Positions 12,666 through 24,704 of a stretch of DNA of 64,000 nt are shown here, piece by piece (the stretch's first letter is position 1; the number at the start of each line of letters is the position of its first letter). The stretch comes from Rhinopomastus cyanomelas (lineage: Eukaryota > Chordata > Aves > Bucerotiformes > Rhinopomastidae). The stretch covers positions 1 through 64,000 of the forward strand of contig VXBP01000334.1 of NCBI GenBank assembly GCA_013400115.1, given 5' to 3'. The notes beneath the pieces are model-generated. The model was not told where the DNA came from. It did not search any database and saw nothing but the letters and a program-made list of their open reading frames with translations. Position numbers and translations under genes: made by a program.

Positions 12666-12965
12666 TCACAGAATCACAGAACACTAGGGATTAGAAAGGA
12701 CCTCAAAAGATCATCTAGTCCAATCCCCCTGACACAGCAGGATACTCTAGAGCAAGTTGAACAGGAACATGTCCAGGTGGGTTTTAAATGTCTCTAGAGA
12801 AGGAGACTCCACAATCTCCCTGGGCAGCCCCTTCCAGAGCTCTGTCACCCTCACTGGGAAGAAGTTCCTTCACATTGACGTGGAACCTCCTCTGTTCCAG
12901 CTCACACCCATTGCCCCTTGTTCTATCACTAGATGACACTGAGAAGAGCCGCTCCAAGGTGGCTG
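12666..12965 (-). mobile_element. CR1 fragment, minus strand, in the PCBP 3' UTR
   Basis: CR1 tail to the ORF2 end region, inserted right after an AATAAA. Confidence 0.9.
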
Positions 12966-13681
12966 CTCAGGGAGAGCACAAGATGCTCCAAATAATTAAA
13001 CCCTGCCACCTCCTTGCAGCCAATCAAAGGGAGCCAGGTGATGTAGCGGCTGGTCGCTAGCTGTTGGAACTGGTTTTTAACTGCATTTTCTGTTTGTCAT
13101 CCACCTTCTTTTTACTTCCCATTGCATAACTCACTAATGCAATAATGTTCTCCTCACCACCTCCAAACCCAGGCCCCCATCAGCCTGCCATGTCCATCCA
13201 CTTTGCACTCCTTGGACACAAAGCTTTAACGATTGAACTGTATCCAGTGCATTTTGATATCAACTAAGAACACGATGCAAATGCAATACTTTTTCAAAGG
13301 TGGTATTTCAGAGAGTTATTGTTGTACAGGGCTAAGGACTCTCTCAGTATCTGGTGTCATTGTTGTATCCTGTGGGCTTCTCCTCACCGTAGCACCTTTG
13401 CCCTGAGTTCTGTCGCTGTAACCACGTGGAGAACTGCCATTGTCAGTTTGCACTTAACCCAAGCGGGGCTTTTGGTTGGGTTTTGGTCGCGTGGTTTTGG
13501 TTTTGTTTGCATTGGGCTTTTTTCCCCACTTTCTTTTGCTTGTGTGTAATGAAGGAAAAAACTGGAAACCAATGTTGAGGTACCTTAGCTATTGAACAGC
13601 TGTAGCCAACTGCTGTGAAACTGTGTGGGACTGCTGTAACTGCTTCAATAACTGACTTTTTTTAAAAAGAAAAGAACCTAA

Positions 13682-13694
13682 CCCCCCCCCCCCC
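13682..13694 (+). repeat. C13 homopolymer
   Basis: Thirteen consecutive C residues between A-rich DNA and CATCC. In a PCBP transcript this would be a direct poly(C) ligand. Confidence 0.85.
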
Positions 13695-14283
13695 ATCCTT
13701 TGTTGTTTAGCCTCNCCAGCTCTGTGTGAGAAGCCGTGCCTGCGTTGCGATGCTGTTCTGTGCTGGTTGTATCCAATGTGACTCCTTTAATAGTGAGAAG
13801 ATTTTTTGTTTGTTTCTTTTTTTCGCCTTTTTTTTTCTCCTTTTCTTTTCCTTCATTTTTGTTCCCATGTTCTAGGCTGTCTTCAGAAGTCACTGGCCTG
13901 GGGGCTCTGTAATGTATCTCATCCTGCCCTAGTGCATTAGCCACCAGACAGGACTTTCCCAAAGCCCCAGCAGATCAATGCTTTCTGTGGACTAATCTAC
14001 TACAGAGGAGTTTCTGCCATTTCTAACTTTCTTATTATTCAGAGACATCAAAAGAGAACAATTCCTTTCCTCTAAGCAACTGTGCTTCCTAAATCTTGTG
14101 TTGCTTTCATTGCTGTTCCAGTTTTAACACCGTTGTGGCTCATAGCCTAAAGCAAAGCAAAAGTCCTTTGCGGGGGTTGATTTCCATGGGATGTTCATGC
14201 TTTGGCTAATTGTATACAAGCATGGGCCATTAGTGTTCTTACAGCACTGTGTTCAGCTAGAGACTCGAGAGTTAAATCCAACG

Positions 14284-14335
14284 AGACTTTTTATAAAGAA
14301 CTTTGAAATCAAACAAGACTTTTTATAAAGAACTT
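14284..14335 (+). repeat. Short tandem direct repeat
   Basis: The phrase GACTTTTTATAAAGAACTTT occurs twice with about 7 nt between copies. Function unknown. Confidence 0.8.
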
Positions 14336-15257
14336 TCTTCCTGACTGAAAAAAAAACCAAGACATCAAACCAAACGGTGATAGCGTTGTGCATCCGACTG
14401 TTGTGTTGTTTAAACCTTGTTCTTTGTAACCAAGTTGCTGATTTGTCATTTGAGAGAAACTATTTTATGGATTGTCAAACTGAGATCGTAGACAAACTGC
14501 TTGTTTTCATTAACGATTAAAGGTTTCATATCATCACACTTAAGGTCCCCAGTGCTCATTGGGAAGGAGTCGGACAACTGTGCAATGCTGTTAGCAAGTA
14601 CCCTGTCAGGGTGATGAGGCTTTCCGTGCTTAGATGGAGCCAGACTGAGCGATCTGCCAAACCTTCTGTGGTTTTTAGCGGGGTTGTTCTTTTGAGAACT
14701 TCTCACACTGCGTAGAAAAGACACAGCTTGGCTTCTTGCTGCAGGAAGTCACTGGTTTGCGTCTCTCGTGCTTTCCCATACCAGTTTTAAGACAAGATAC
14801 TGTGTAAAGAAAAACAAACACAAAAGGATGAATTCAGGTACTGAGCAGATGATTGCTAAGACCCTTCAGATTCTCCCATTCCCAGCAGCACTGCTTGGTG
14901 AGCAGGTTTCTAGACAGCATGTTACGCCCCACCAGGAAACCAGCCTGGCAGCTGGGAGAAGCGTGACAGTTGGCATGGGGAACTGTGTCTCATCCTGCCC
15001 TGACACTTCCTCCTCTCAATCTGCTGAAGCCCTGCAGTCACAGCCTCAAGTTACCTCTTTGCAGGAAATTGAAAGAAAGAGGCTGGACCAAGTCCTTGCT
15101 GCCTAGAGCACTTCTGGTCATCGCTCCTTTTAGGACACTGGTAGGACTTCCATGTTGACTGCTTCTCCCCAAGAAAGCACAGGTTTAGGCAGTGCAAGTG
15201 AACAGCATTCTTAATGGCACAAGACTTAATTCTACAAGCTCCATCCCTTCTCTACTG

Positions 15258-15453
15258 AAGGAACTTCTTCACAGTGAAGGTGACGGAGCACTGGAACGGG
15301 CTGCCCAGGGTGGTTGTGGAGTCTCCTTCACTGGAGATGTTCGAGGCCCGCCTGGATGTGTTCCTGTGTGACTTGGTTTAGGTGATCCTGCTGTTGCAGG
15401 CGGATTGGACTAGATGACCTTTCAAGGTCCCCTCCAATCCGTAGTGATTCTAT
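15258..15453 (+). mobile_element. CR1 3' fragment, plus strand
   Basis: GGAACTTCTTCACAGTGAAG to GATTCTATGATT. Confidence 0.9.
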
Positions 15454-15898
15454 GATTTATCCATATGACTTCACTGGCCTGGCTGGGTATTTCTGAGGCA
15501 TAACAACACTCTTGTTTTCCATGAACTGCATTGTAGGGAGAGCTCCTCAGTGCTGGGTCTTGAGCCTGAGCCTGGGGCCACAATATGACCAAGACATACA
15601 GACTTGAAAACCAGCAGAAGCCAACAGACTTTCCAGTAGAGATGCAGCCACTAGAGATTATAAAGGCTGCCAAGGAACATCACCGAATGCCTCGTTGCAT
15701 TCCAGCACCTAGGAAGCCTTACCCAATGTTGAATTAGCTATTCTGACCCTCACAGTAGAAGAACTGTAGGTTGTAATACTAACCTGGATTAAACTCTGTG
15801 TTAGTATTGCTGAAAACATATTCAACTTCTTAGCCTTGAAAGGAGAGCAGAAGCTGCTTTCACAGCAGATACCTCTATACCTCCATTTTCTCAACAGT

Positions 15899-16535
15899 AT
15901 CACAGAATCACTTTGGTTGGAAAAGACCCCTGGGATCATCAAGTCCAGCCAGCTACCCTACCCTACCTCACAAGTTCACTCTTAAACCACATCCCTCAAC
16001 ACCTCATCCAAACCATCTTTAAACAGAGCCAGGGATGGCAACTCAGCCACCTCCCTGGGAAGCCCATTCCAGGGCTTGACCACCCTTTCCATCAAAAAAT
16101 TCTTCCCAAGATCAAGTCTAAACCTACCCTGTTGTAACTTGAACCCAGTCTCTCTTGTTCTATCACTAATTGCTTGCAAGAAGAGACCAGCACCAACCTC
16201 TCCACAACATCCTTTCAGGTAGTTACAGAGAGTGATGAGGTCTCCTCTCAGCCTCATCTTCTTCAAACTGAAGAGCCCCAACTCTTTCAGTCTTTCCTCA
16301 TAAGATTGATTCTCCAGGCCCTTCACCAGTTTAGTTGTCCTCCTCTGCTGCAGCACCTCCACATCTCTCTTGCATTGAGGTGCCCCAAACTGGACACAGT
16401 ACTCAAGATGTGGCCTCGCTGGTACCAAATACAGAGGGGATGATAATCCCCTTATTCCTGTTGCCACACTATTTCTAATACAAGCCAGGATGCCATTTGC
16501 CTTCTTGGCAGTAGAACAGCAGAGAGAACAGTAGA
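15899..16535 (-). mobile_element. CR1 fragment, minus strand
   Basis: Tail type GGTTGGAAAAGACCCCTGGG; minus frame holds KLVKGLENQSYEERLKELGL. Confidence 0.92.
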
Positions 16536-18554
16536 GCTGCAGAACAACACTAAGTAGGTCAAGGCTTTGCTCTCCCAGTAAAGCTGCAGCAGCTCCGTCA
16601 TCTGTAGCATCTTTCACATCAGTAAGTGCCACGTGCCTTGCAGAACTGACCAGAAATAACAGGTTTAAACAAACGAACGCAAGGGACCGTTTGTGTGTGG
16701 AATAAGGAGAGGTAAAATAAAGACACATGAATACAGGAATGCAAAAAACACAGCTGGAGAGGGCTTCTTCAAAAAACACTGACAGAAGTTATCCAGGATA
16801 ACTGAGGACTCCTGTTCATTTAGTTGGAAAAAGATTTCTGACTGTCAAGAAAAAGTTCCTGGAAAGCTTTAATGTACAAAAGAGGCCAACAAAACACGAG
16901 AGAGTACATCTGAAGGGGAGAGAAGCAGTAATGAATGTTATGAAAGAAAGGAAACACAGCTACTCACGCCTGAAGTTAGGGAAGAGGCAGCCAGCACCCC
17001 ATGTGAAAAGGCTACTGCTCACACCACTGTGAGATTCAAAAGGAGGGGTAGCACAAGTTCTGCAGCTTCCACCTCATCCAGTCTGTACCAGAGCTCTGGC
17101 AAACATCTCTGATGAATCCAAGGCACTCTGCTGTATTTCTCAGCCAGCACAGGTGCTGGCTGGAAGTTAGGGCTGTGCAGCCACAGAGGGCTTTCTGATC
17201 TCAGAGACAGCCAGAAGGCAGCTATGAGCCCCAGGGTGCATGTTTGTGTCCGTCAAGTCTCCTCAGAAGTTAACAGCACAAATTTCATGGATGCCATGAA
17301 GGTAGGCACCTGGTAAGTGCCTCCACTACACCAGGCTGATTGGGGATGGTGTTTCTATGAGATTTTGCAGGACAGCCCTACAGCTTGCGCTGAGCCTTCC
17401 CCAACCAAAGGAGGCAGAAAGGGAAGCGTGTTTGGTCTGGTGTTTAAATGCATGAAAACAAGAGTGCTTCTCTGGGATGGGAGAGATCTGAAACCACCTT
17501 CTTCAATAGCCTTGATCTCAGCTGAATGTATTTCAGCACAACTTATGGACTCAGAACAGGACCTTCCCTTTCTTGGACAAGCATCATTACTATCGAACAG
17601 CAGAGTCCCAGGTGATCACCAGTTCAGTCATGTTACAGGGACACATTTAGAGGAACACTGAGATTGTCAGACTGTTCAGCTAGATCAAAGCAACTGCCTG
17701 GTGAAAGGACAGCACAGAGAGGAGGGATTTGAACACAGATCTCTTACACCCTCCCTAATTGCTCTAACCACCATCAGTCCTTCTGTTGCACTTTCAGAGG
17801 AGAGATGTGGTTTCGATGCCTCCACACACAGGAACTGGTCACATTTCTTTTTTCAGCATGCAGGCCAGGACAGTTGTGATGAGTACAACAGACACTGAAA
17901 ACCTGCTTCACACCAGAAACTTCCCATCTCTTGCCTTTGTTGCCAGGGAGGAACATAGTAATGATGCATCAATGTGTGTGTCCTGTCACTCTACAGACTA
18001 ATGTACATCTCAAGACAGTAATTGAAATCAAAGCGTCAAATTCACCCGACGGCACCTAACAGAAGGGGATCGCTGGCACATTACCCACTCACATCGCGGT
18101 TTCGAACGGCAGCTCTGGTGTGATTCCTTTTGGCTGTGTATCTGACTTCCTAGCGTTAGTTTTATTGCTTAGAAGAACAAAGGGATGTCTAGGTATTGAA
18201 GATGTTTGAATAACGTGACTTTTCTCATTAAGGCTTGAAATAGCTCAGTGTTCTGAAGATGATCAGGTGCAGAAGATATAATTATGGGGACACATCATAA
18301 GCAACGTTTGTCTTTCCTCCAGCTGAATTCATTGGCAGGGCCCTGAGCCAAGCTAGTGCTTCTTTCTAACCAGTATTGGTCATTCCAAAGCAAATTCTTA
18401 AGTTATCTGCTTTAGTGAAGGACTGACAATCACATCAACAAAGGAGAACACTGTTGTGTTCATTGTTAGTTTGGTTTGGTTGGTTCTCCACAACCACTTT
18501 TGGACTTCTCTGTACCAAATCCTGTCCTTTTTCTAGATCTACTTCTAAATCAAA
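16536..18554. other. Unique intergenic sequence
   Basis: No exon, RNA gene or repeat recognised. Confidence 0.5.
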
Positions 18555-19207
18555 GAATCACTCTGGTTGGAAAAGATCCCTGGGATCATCAAGTCCAACC
18601 ATCCACCTGACCCCACAAGCTCACCCCTAAACCATATCACTCAACACCTCATCCAAACCATCTTTAAGCACAGCCAGGGATGGTGACTGAGCCACCTCCC
18701 TGGGAAGCCCATTCCAAGGCCTGACCACCCTTTCCATCAAAAAATTCTTCCCAAGATCAAGTCTAAACCTACCCTGTTGTAACTTGAACCCAGTCTCTCT
18801 TGTTCTATCACTAATTGCTTGCAAGAAGAGACCAGCACCAACCTCTCCACAACATCCTTTCAGGTAGTTGTAGACAGTGATGAGGTCTCCTCTCAGCCTT
18901 CTCTTCCTCAGACTAAACAGCCCAAGCTCTCTCAGTCTTTCTTCACAAGATTTACTCTCCAGGCCTTTCACCAGCTTAGTTGCCCTCCTCTGCACCTGCT
19001 GCAGCACCTCCACATCTCTCTTGCATTGAGGTGCCCCAAACTGGACCCAGTACTCAAGATGTGGCCTCACCTGTACCGAATACAGGGGGATGATAACCTC
19101 CCTACTCCTGTTGGCTAAACTTCTTCTAATACAAGCCAGGATGCCATTTGCCTTCTTGGCCACCTGGACACACTGCTGGCTCATATTCATCTTCCTGTCA
19201 ATCACAG
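18555..19207 (-). mobile_element. CR1 fragment, minus strand
   Basis: Same subtype as 15899-16535; open minus frame of about 190 codons with VQRRATKLVKGLESKS; one of the better preserved ORF2 C-termini. Confidence 0.93.
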
Positions 19208-19876
19208 CAGCAGCAGCTCATTTGTCCCATGGCAGGAGAGAAATCAGCACACAAATCATAAATGGCTATTTGTGATTGCACATGGCTAACTACTGATAAC
19301 TGGCACTGCAGCCACGGTCAGGTGCTCCCTGCAGAGCTGCTTCTTGGAACTCAAACCTGGCTAGACACACCACGTATTCTGCATCTGAAAGTCACTTACC
19401 AGTTTCAGAACCACTCAGCTGGGGAATCACAACCACTTTTTGGTGGTGTGATGTTTCACTGATTTTACATCAGGCCAACACTCCACACTATCACGTTAGG
19501 AAGGAAGGATTACAAATTGTAAGGCTGCCCTCCTTAATTCTGATTCTTACATTTTCTGGAGGTTCTGGAGATCAGAGAATGAAAATATTCTTGTCAACTA
19601 CACTGTGCCAGATACCTACAGTTCATTTTTCATGGCTACAGACACAGCTTGTTATTAGGGCTACTTTCATCTTGATTGCTTAAAAATAGAATGCAATAAA
19701 GTTAAGTAGTTAGAAAGAAATTAAGCAAGTACCTATTTTTCAAAGCAGTTATTTGCTTTGGTTAATCACCTACCTGAAGTTGCTCACTGGAAGTTCATGA
19801 GACTTTTCTGACACCAAGGACAGAATTAAAACACAAATTACTTCTGCTGATGTTTTTCTGAGGCACAGGAGATCGT

Positions 19877-19945
19877 TTCACAGAATCACAGAACATTAGG
19901 GATTAGAACGGACCTTTAAAGATCATCTAGTCCAATCCCCCTGCC
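19877..19945 (-). mobile_element. CR1 3' tail fragment, minus strand
   Basis: Only about 70 bp of tail, to CAATCCCCCTGCC. Confidence 0.85.
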
Positions 19946-20113
19946 CTTGATAAATTAGCTTGATTACTCAAGGAAGGTTGAGATAATTTCCTCTTCTCCC
20001 ATACTACTTCCACTGCTAAAAAGCAGCATGATTTCTTGCCTTCTTTGAAGCAGCAGCTCACATACATAAATGGTCACAGAGGATGCAAATGGCATCTCTC
20101 AGAGAGCCCTCTG

Positions 20114-20403
20114 ACAGAATCACAGAACATCAGGGATTGGAAGGGACCTAGAAACATCATCTGGTCCAATCCCCCTGACACAGCAGGATCATCTAGACCA
20201 AGTTGCACAGGAACATGTCCAGGCAGGTTTTAAATGTCTCCAGAGGAGACTCCACAACCCCCCTAGGCAGCCCCTTCCAGTACTCTGTCACCCTCAGCAG
20301 GAAGAAATTCCTTCTCATATTGATGTGGAACCTCCTCTGTTCCAGCTCACACCCCTTGCCGCTGGTTCTATCATTAGATGATGCTGAGAAGAGCCTTTGT
20401 TTC
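20114..20403 (-). mobile_element. CR1 fragment, minus strand
   Basis: Tail CATCAGGGATTGGAAGGG to the TCTATCATTAGATGATGCTG block. Confidence 0.92.
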
Positions 20404-20629
20404 AAATGCTGAACAAGTGTACAGTTGTCCACAGTAAGTTGTTCAGAACTTGTATACAACACTCTGCATCAGTGATTCGTCCAAGGGAAAAACCACCAAC
20501 GTCCAAAGGACCAGCGGCCCAGAGGAACCAGAGCTGTTACTCACTTCCTCAGCAATGTCCACACCAGCTGACTTGTCCATGGATTTTATTTGTTCAACAC
20601 AAGTTGTGCAACGATCGCAAATTAGTGAT

Positions 20630-20682
20630 GAATCACAGAACATTAGGGATTGGAAGGCACCTCGAAAGATCATCTAGTCTGA
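20630..20682 (-). mobile_element. CR1 3' tail fragment, minus strand
   Basis: AATCACAGAACATTAGGG to CATCTAGTC; about 50 bp. Confidence 0.82.
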
Positions 20683-21249
20683 TGATGTGGTGTTTACTCC
20701 TGCCAGCTACTCTTAGCAATTAAACCAATGGGCTGCACTGAATTGGAGCGTTCAAGCTCCCTGCACTGTGACTAAACTGTATTTAGCTTCTTAACACTAT
20801 GTAAAAAGAGGCAGCTTCTTACCACCTCTACAGAGAGCAACTGAACTAGAACAGATAAACTGCTTCAATGTTCAGTTCCTTTCTGATTTATCTGCAGTTA
20901 CAGCTGTGATTTGCAGATCTGTGTGAAAAATGGAAGTGAAGTCACAGATACACGTACAAGCAGGAAGTTATCAAACCAAGACAACAGCTTTATAGTGTAA
21001 AAACCATGATGCTCAGTGCAACCCACTTTCAGTCACAGCTGCTTCACTGAAATGAAGCCAAATGCCAAAAGAGGGTCTGAAGTACAGTGTTAACAAGCTT
21101 GTCTGCTTTGGTGAGTGAGTTCAGTGTAAAGCAAAGACAAGGACAACAGTTACGACCATTAGTGAAATTAGGGGAGTGTCCTTTGTTCTGTTTGGGAAAA
21201 AAAACTCATGCATTGCCTAGTACTGTATCGCCCACTCTGCTGAAACTGA

Positions 21250-21530
21250 GAGTCACGGCATCATCCTGGCTGGAAAGGACCTCCAGGACCATCACGTCCA
21301 GCCCTCAGCTCAACAGCTCCCTAACTCCTGGACCATGGCCACAAGTGCTCTAGCTACTCCGTTTTTAAACACGTCCAGGGATAGGGACTCCACCGCCTCC
21401 CTGTGCAGCCTGTTCCAGCGTCCAACCACTGTCTTGGGAAAGAACTTCTTTGTAAGATCCAATCTAAACCTCCTGTGACGCAACTTGAAACCGTTTCCCT
21501 TCATATTATAATTAGTCAACCTCTCTTTAG
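21250..21530 (-). mobile_element. CR1 fragment, minus strand
   Basis: Subtype GGCTGGAAAGGACCTCCAGG; minus frame reads RRFRLDLTKKFFPKTVVG. Confidence 0.9.
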
Positions 21531-21663
21531 AGGCATGGCAGGCACCCTGTACATTGATCTTCAAACATTTCCACTGACATTCAAATTTTTCCCACAATAT
21601 AAAGGAATTTTATTTCAGTTTTGGTCAAGCTACGCTGGGCCAAAACACTCAAAAGAATTTCAC

Positions 21664-22362
21664 TCACAGAATCACTCTGATTGGAAAAGACCAGAGTTAG
21701 TCGATGGAAAATACCATTGAGTCCAACCAACTACCCTACCTTACAAGTTCACCCCTAAACCACATCCCTCAACACCTGATACAAACCATCTTTATAAACA
21801 CAGCGAGGAATGGTGACTCAGCCACCTCCCTGGGAAGCCCATTCCAGGGCCTTACCACCACTTCCATCAAAAAATTCTTCCCAAGATCAAGTCTAAACCT
21901 ACCCTGTTCCAGCTTGAACCTATTCCCTCTTTTTCTATCACTATTTGCTTGTGAGAAGAGACCAGCACCAACCTCTCCACAACATCCTTTCAGGTAGTTG
22001 TAGAGAGTGATGAGGTCTCCTCTCACCCTCCTCTTCCTCAAACTAAACAGCCCCAGCTCTTTCAGTCTTGCCTCATAAGATTAATTCTCTAGGCCCTTCA
22101 CCAGCTTAGTTGCCTCCTCTGCACCTGCTCCAGCACCTCCACATCTATCTTGTACTGAGGTGCCCAACACTGGACTCAGTACTCAAGATGTGGCCTCACC
22201 AGTGCCGAATACAGGGGGGACCATAACCTCTCTATTCCTGCTGGCCACAGTATTTCTAATACAAGCCAGGATGCCATTGGCCTTCTTGGCCACCTGGGCA
22301 CACTGCTGGCTCATATTCATGCTCCTGTCAGTTAGAACCCCCAGGTCCCTCTCTAACAGCTG
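21664..22362 (-). mobile_element. CR1 fragment, minus strand
   Basis: Subtype TGATTGGAAAAGACC; runs through the ORF2 C-terminus to the CCCCCAGGTCCCT block. Confidence 0.92.
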
Positions 22363-22575
22363 TTGTGTGTTTCAATACTCTGTTTGTTTATTTCAATACT
22401 CTCTGGACATTGCTGCCTCAACAGCAGCACTAATTCATGTAATACTGCAGCACTGGCTAAAACGTTTTAGTGGTAACGGCTACTTATGCTCATGGCTATT
22501 AAATCGTCTGAAACACAGCGTAGGTCAGCAGGAATCAACGATTCACCAAAACACCAAGGCCCTTTGCTTGAAGTT

Positions 22576-22712
22576 TCACAGAATCACAGAACATTAGGGA
22601 TTGGAAGGGACCTCGAAAGATCATCTAGTCCAATCCTCCTGGCACAGCAGGACCACCTAGACCAAGTCGCACAGGAACATGTCCAGGTGGGTTTTAAACA
22701 TCCCCAGTGAAA
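22576..22712 (-). mobile_element. CR1 3' tail fragment, minus strand
   Basis: Tail to GTCCAGGTGGGTTTTAAACA. Confidence 0.9.
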
Positions 22713-23429
22713 GAGACTTTTTTGAAAGCTTTATAAATTTAGACAGCTGAACCCAGGGATCACAGGAAACAGGAGTGGTAAAAAGACACCTTAAAACAGA
22801 AAGGGTGACTACCACATCAAGTGTTTCTTCTGAAATAGGCAGATCAGCTACCCAGGTTTAGATTTCCCCATTACTGCTTGGTGAATTTTTGTGGCAAGTA
22901 TCCAGAATGGTCTCATAACAACAAAGTTTGGTTTCTCCCTTTAAAACCTCATTACTTTGTGTTATGACTAGCATTTTTTAAAGGGAAAATGTTTAGCTGC
23001 TCCCTCACAATTTTGTTTACTTCTTGATCAAAATCAAATTGCATGTTTCTCATAGATTTTCAAATGCTCTCAGCAAATTTGAACCATGCTAAGATTAGCA
23101 AAATTGAAAACACAGCACTTTGTTTAAAACAAACACACACTCACCAAAGCTGAGGGGAATCTGGTCTCCACATTCCAGTCTTGTCAAGTTTCTTGGTGAT
23201 GCAGTTTATGTCATCTGTGTTTATCAGAAAAGAAATCAGTTTCAAATGCTCTACATGCCTCAGATAAGAACTTCAGCAAACTTGCAGGGCTTACAGCTAC
23301 AGAAATTACTTTACCTCTCTGGAATTCTGTCCTGCTGTCATTTAGTTTGCAAATCTGTAACCCTTGTGGTTTCATCCCTCCGGTTGAAGCAACGTGAAGC
23401 ATTATGGCTGCACTAAGCAAAACACAGCA

Positions 23430-23838
23430 TCACAGAATCACTCTGGTTGGAAAAGACCCCTGGGATTATCAAATCCAACCAGCTACCCTACCTTTCAAGT
23501 TCATCCCTAAACCAGATCCTTCAACACCTCATCCAAACCATCTTTAAACACAGCCAGAGATGGTGACGCAATGACCTTCGTGGGAAGCCCATTCCAGTGC
23601 CTGACCACCCTTTCCATGAAAAAATTCTTCCTAATATCAGTCTAAACCTACCCTATTGTAACATGAACCCACTCCCTCTTGTTCTGCTCCTTATGAGAAG
23701 AGACCAGCACCAAGCTCTCCAGGACAGCTTTTTAGGTAGTTGTAGAGAGTGGTGAGGTCTCCTCTCAGCCTTCTCTTCCTCAGACTAAAGAGCCTCAGCT
23801 CTTTCAATCTTTCCTCATAATATTTATTCTCCAGGCCC
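23430..23838 (-). mobile_element. CR1 fragment, minus strand
   Basis: Subtype GGTTGGAAAAGACCCCTGGG; lies just below the ZNF830 3' end. Confidence 0.9.
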
Positions 23839-23965
23839 TAAACAAGATACTATAAAGAAAACTTACTCAGCACTGCCTTTGGCCTGCAACAAAGAACACA
23901 CTGTGGAGAAGCTGCAGCTCAGCATTTCAAAGCTTGGTCCTTACAAACACGGACAAACTTAACAG

Positions 23966-24520
23966 ATCCTGAAAAATACGTCCATATTTTATTGGGAGCT
24001 GGGGCAGTGGACAGAAAGGCACTGGATACAAAGATAACATTAATGCATGATATTTTCCTCTCCCTTATCCCCCAACCTGGGAAAATTCAACACGCTGTCA
24101 TTTTTGCAAGTCCTTTACTTCTATATACAAAACTCCAAGTTGTACTGTGACCCCTTCCATCCAGAATATCCTGTGGGGGTTAAAGTGAGACATACACAAA
24201 ACTGCAAGTCTCCCCAAAATGACCAGATAATTCTAATGCTTCCAAAGTGTTACAGATTCTACTTATTAGTTCCATTTAAAATAACTCTCTGGTAAGAAAC
24301 CAAGGATTTTAATCGGACAGGTGCATTCAATGTGGTGAAACGTTGGCAATATACAGTTTTTACAGCAAGAAACACACCTCTGCAGATCTACAAAGATTAT
24401 TGTTGTTGTGATACATTAGGCTCTTTACCATCTCGCAATCCTCCTTAAATAAATATTTAACCAAAGCGCTTTAACAACAACGGTAACGACACAGAGAATA
24501 TCAACTGCGTGGCAGAAATG
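23966..24520 (-). other. ZNF830: ZNF830 3' UTR
   Basis: Unique DNA between the stop and the poly(A) signal at 23988-23993; the right end is the stop codon, the left end is estimated from the signal. Confidence 0.65.
23988..23993 (-). terminator. ZNF830: ZNF830 polyadenylation signal AATAAA
   Basis: AATAAA on the minus strand, followed within about 50 nt by a GT-rich stretch (GTTTGTCCGTGTTTGT) typical of a downstream element. Confidence 0.72.
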
Positions 24521-24704
24521 CTACAGTAAAGCCCCTTTCACCCGCCAGTCTTGACACAGTAAATCCTGCAATTCTTCTTCATCTTCAGTACCAACAGCCT
24601 CATCCTCTTTCTCTTGTGTCGCCTTTAACCTCATGGCTTCCTTTAACTTCTCCTTCATCAGATCCTGGCGGTTACGCAAAAGCTCGACACGGCGATAACA
24701 TTCA
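24521..24704 (-). CDS. ZNF830: ZNF830 terminal coding exon 10
   Basis: Acceptor CAACAG. Encodes ECYRRVELLRNRQD to DWRVKGALL, then TAG at 24521-24523. Confidence 0.96.

Larger units (their letters stand above)
12966..14760 (+). other. Unique sequence, possible distal PCBP 3' UTR
   Basis: T-rich and A-rich unique DNA after the CR1 insertion, with a 13-C run at 13682-13694, an N at 13715 and a short direct repeat at 14284-14335. No exon is recognised. It could be the distal 3' UTR of the PCBP gene; an ATTAAA lies near 14516. Confidence 0.35.

Noticed and set aside
15982..16779. 265-codon minus-strand open frame
   Set aside because: Its C-terminal two thirds are CR1 ORF2; the N-terminal part is unrelated read-through.
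18627..19205. 192-codon minus-strand open frame
   Set aside because: Decayed CR1 ORF2 C-terminus, not a host gene.
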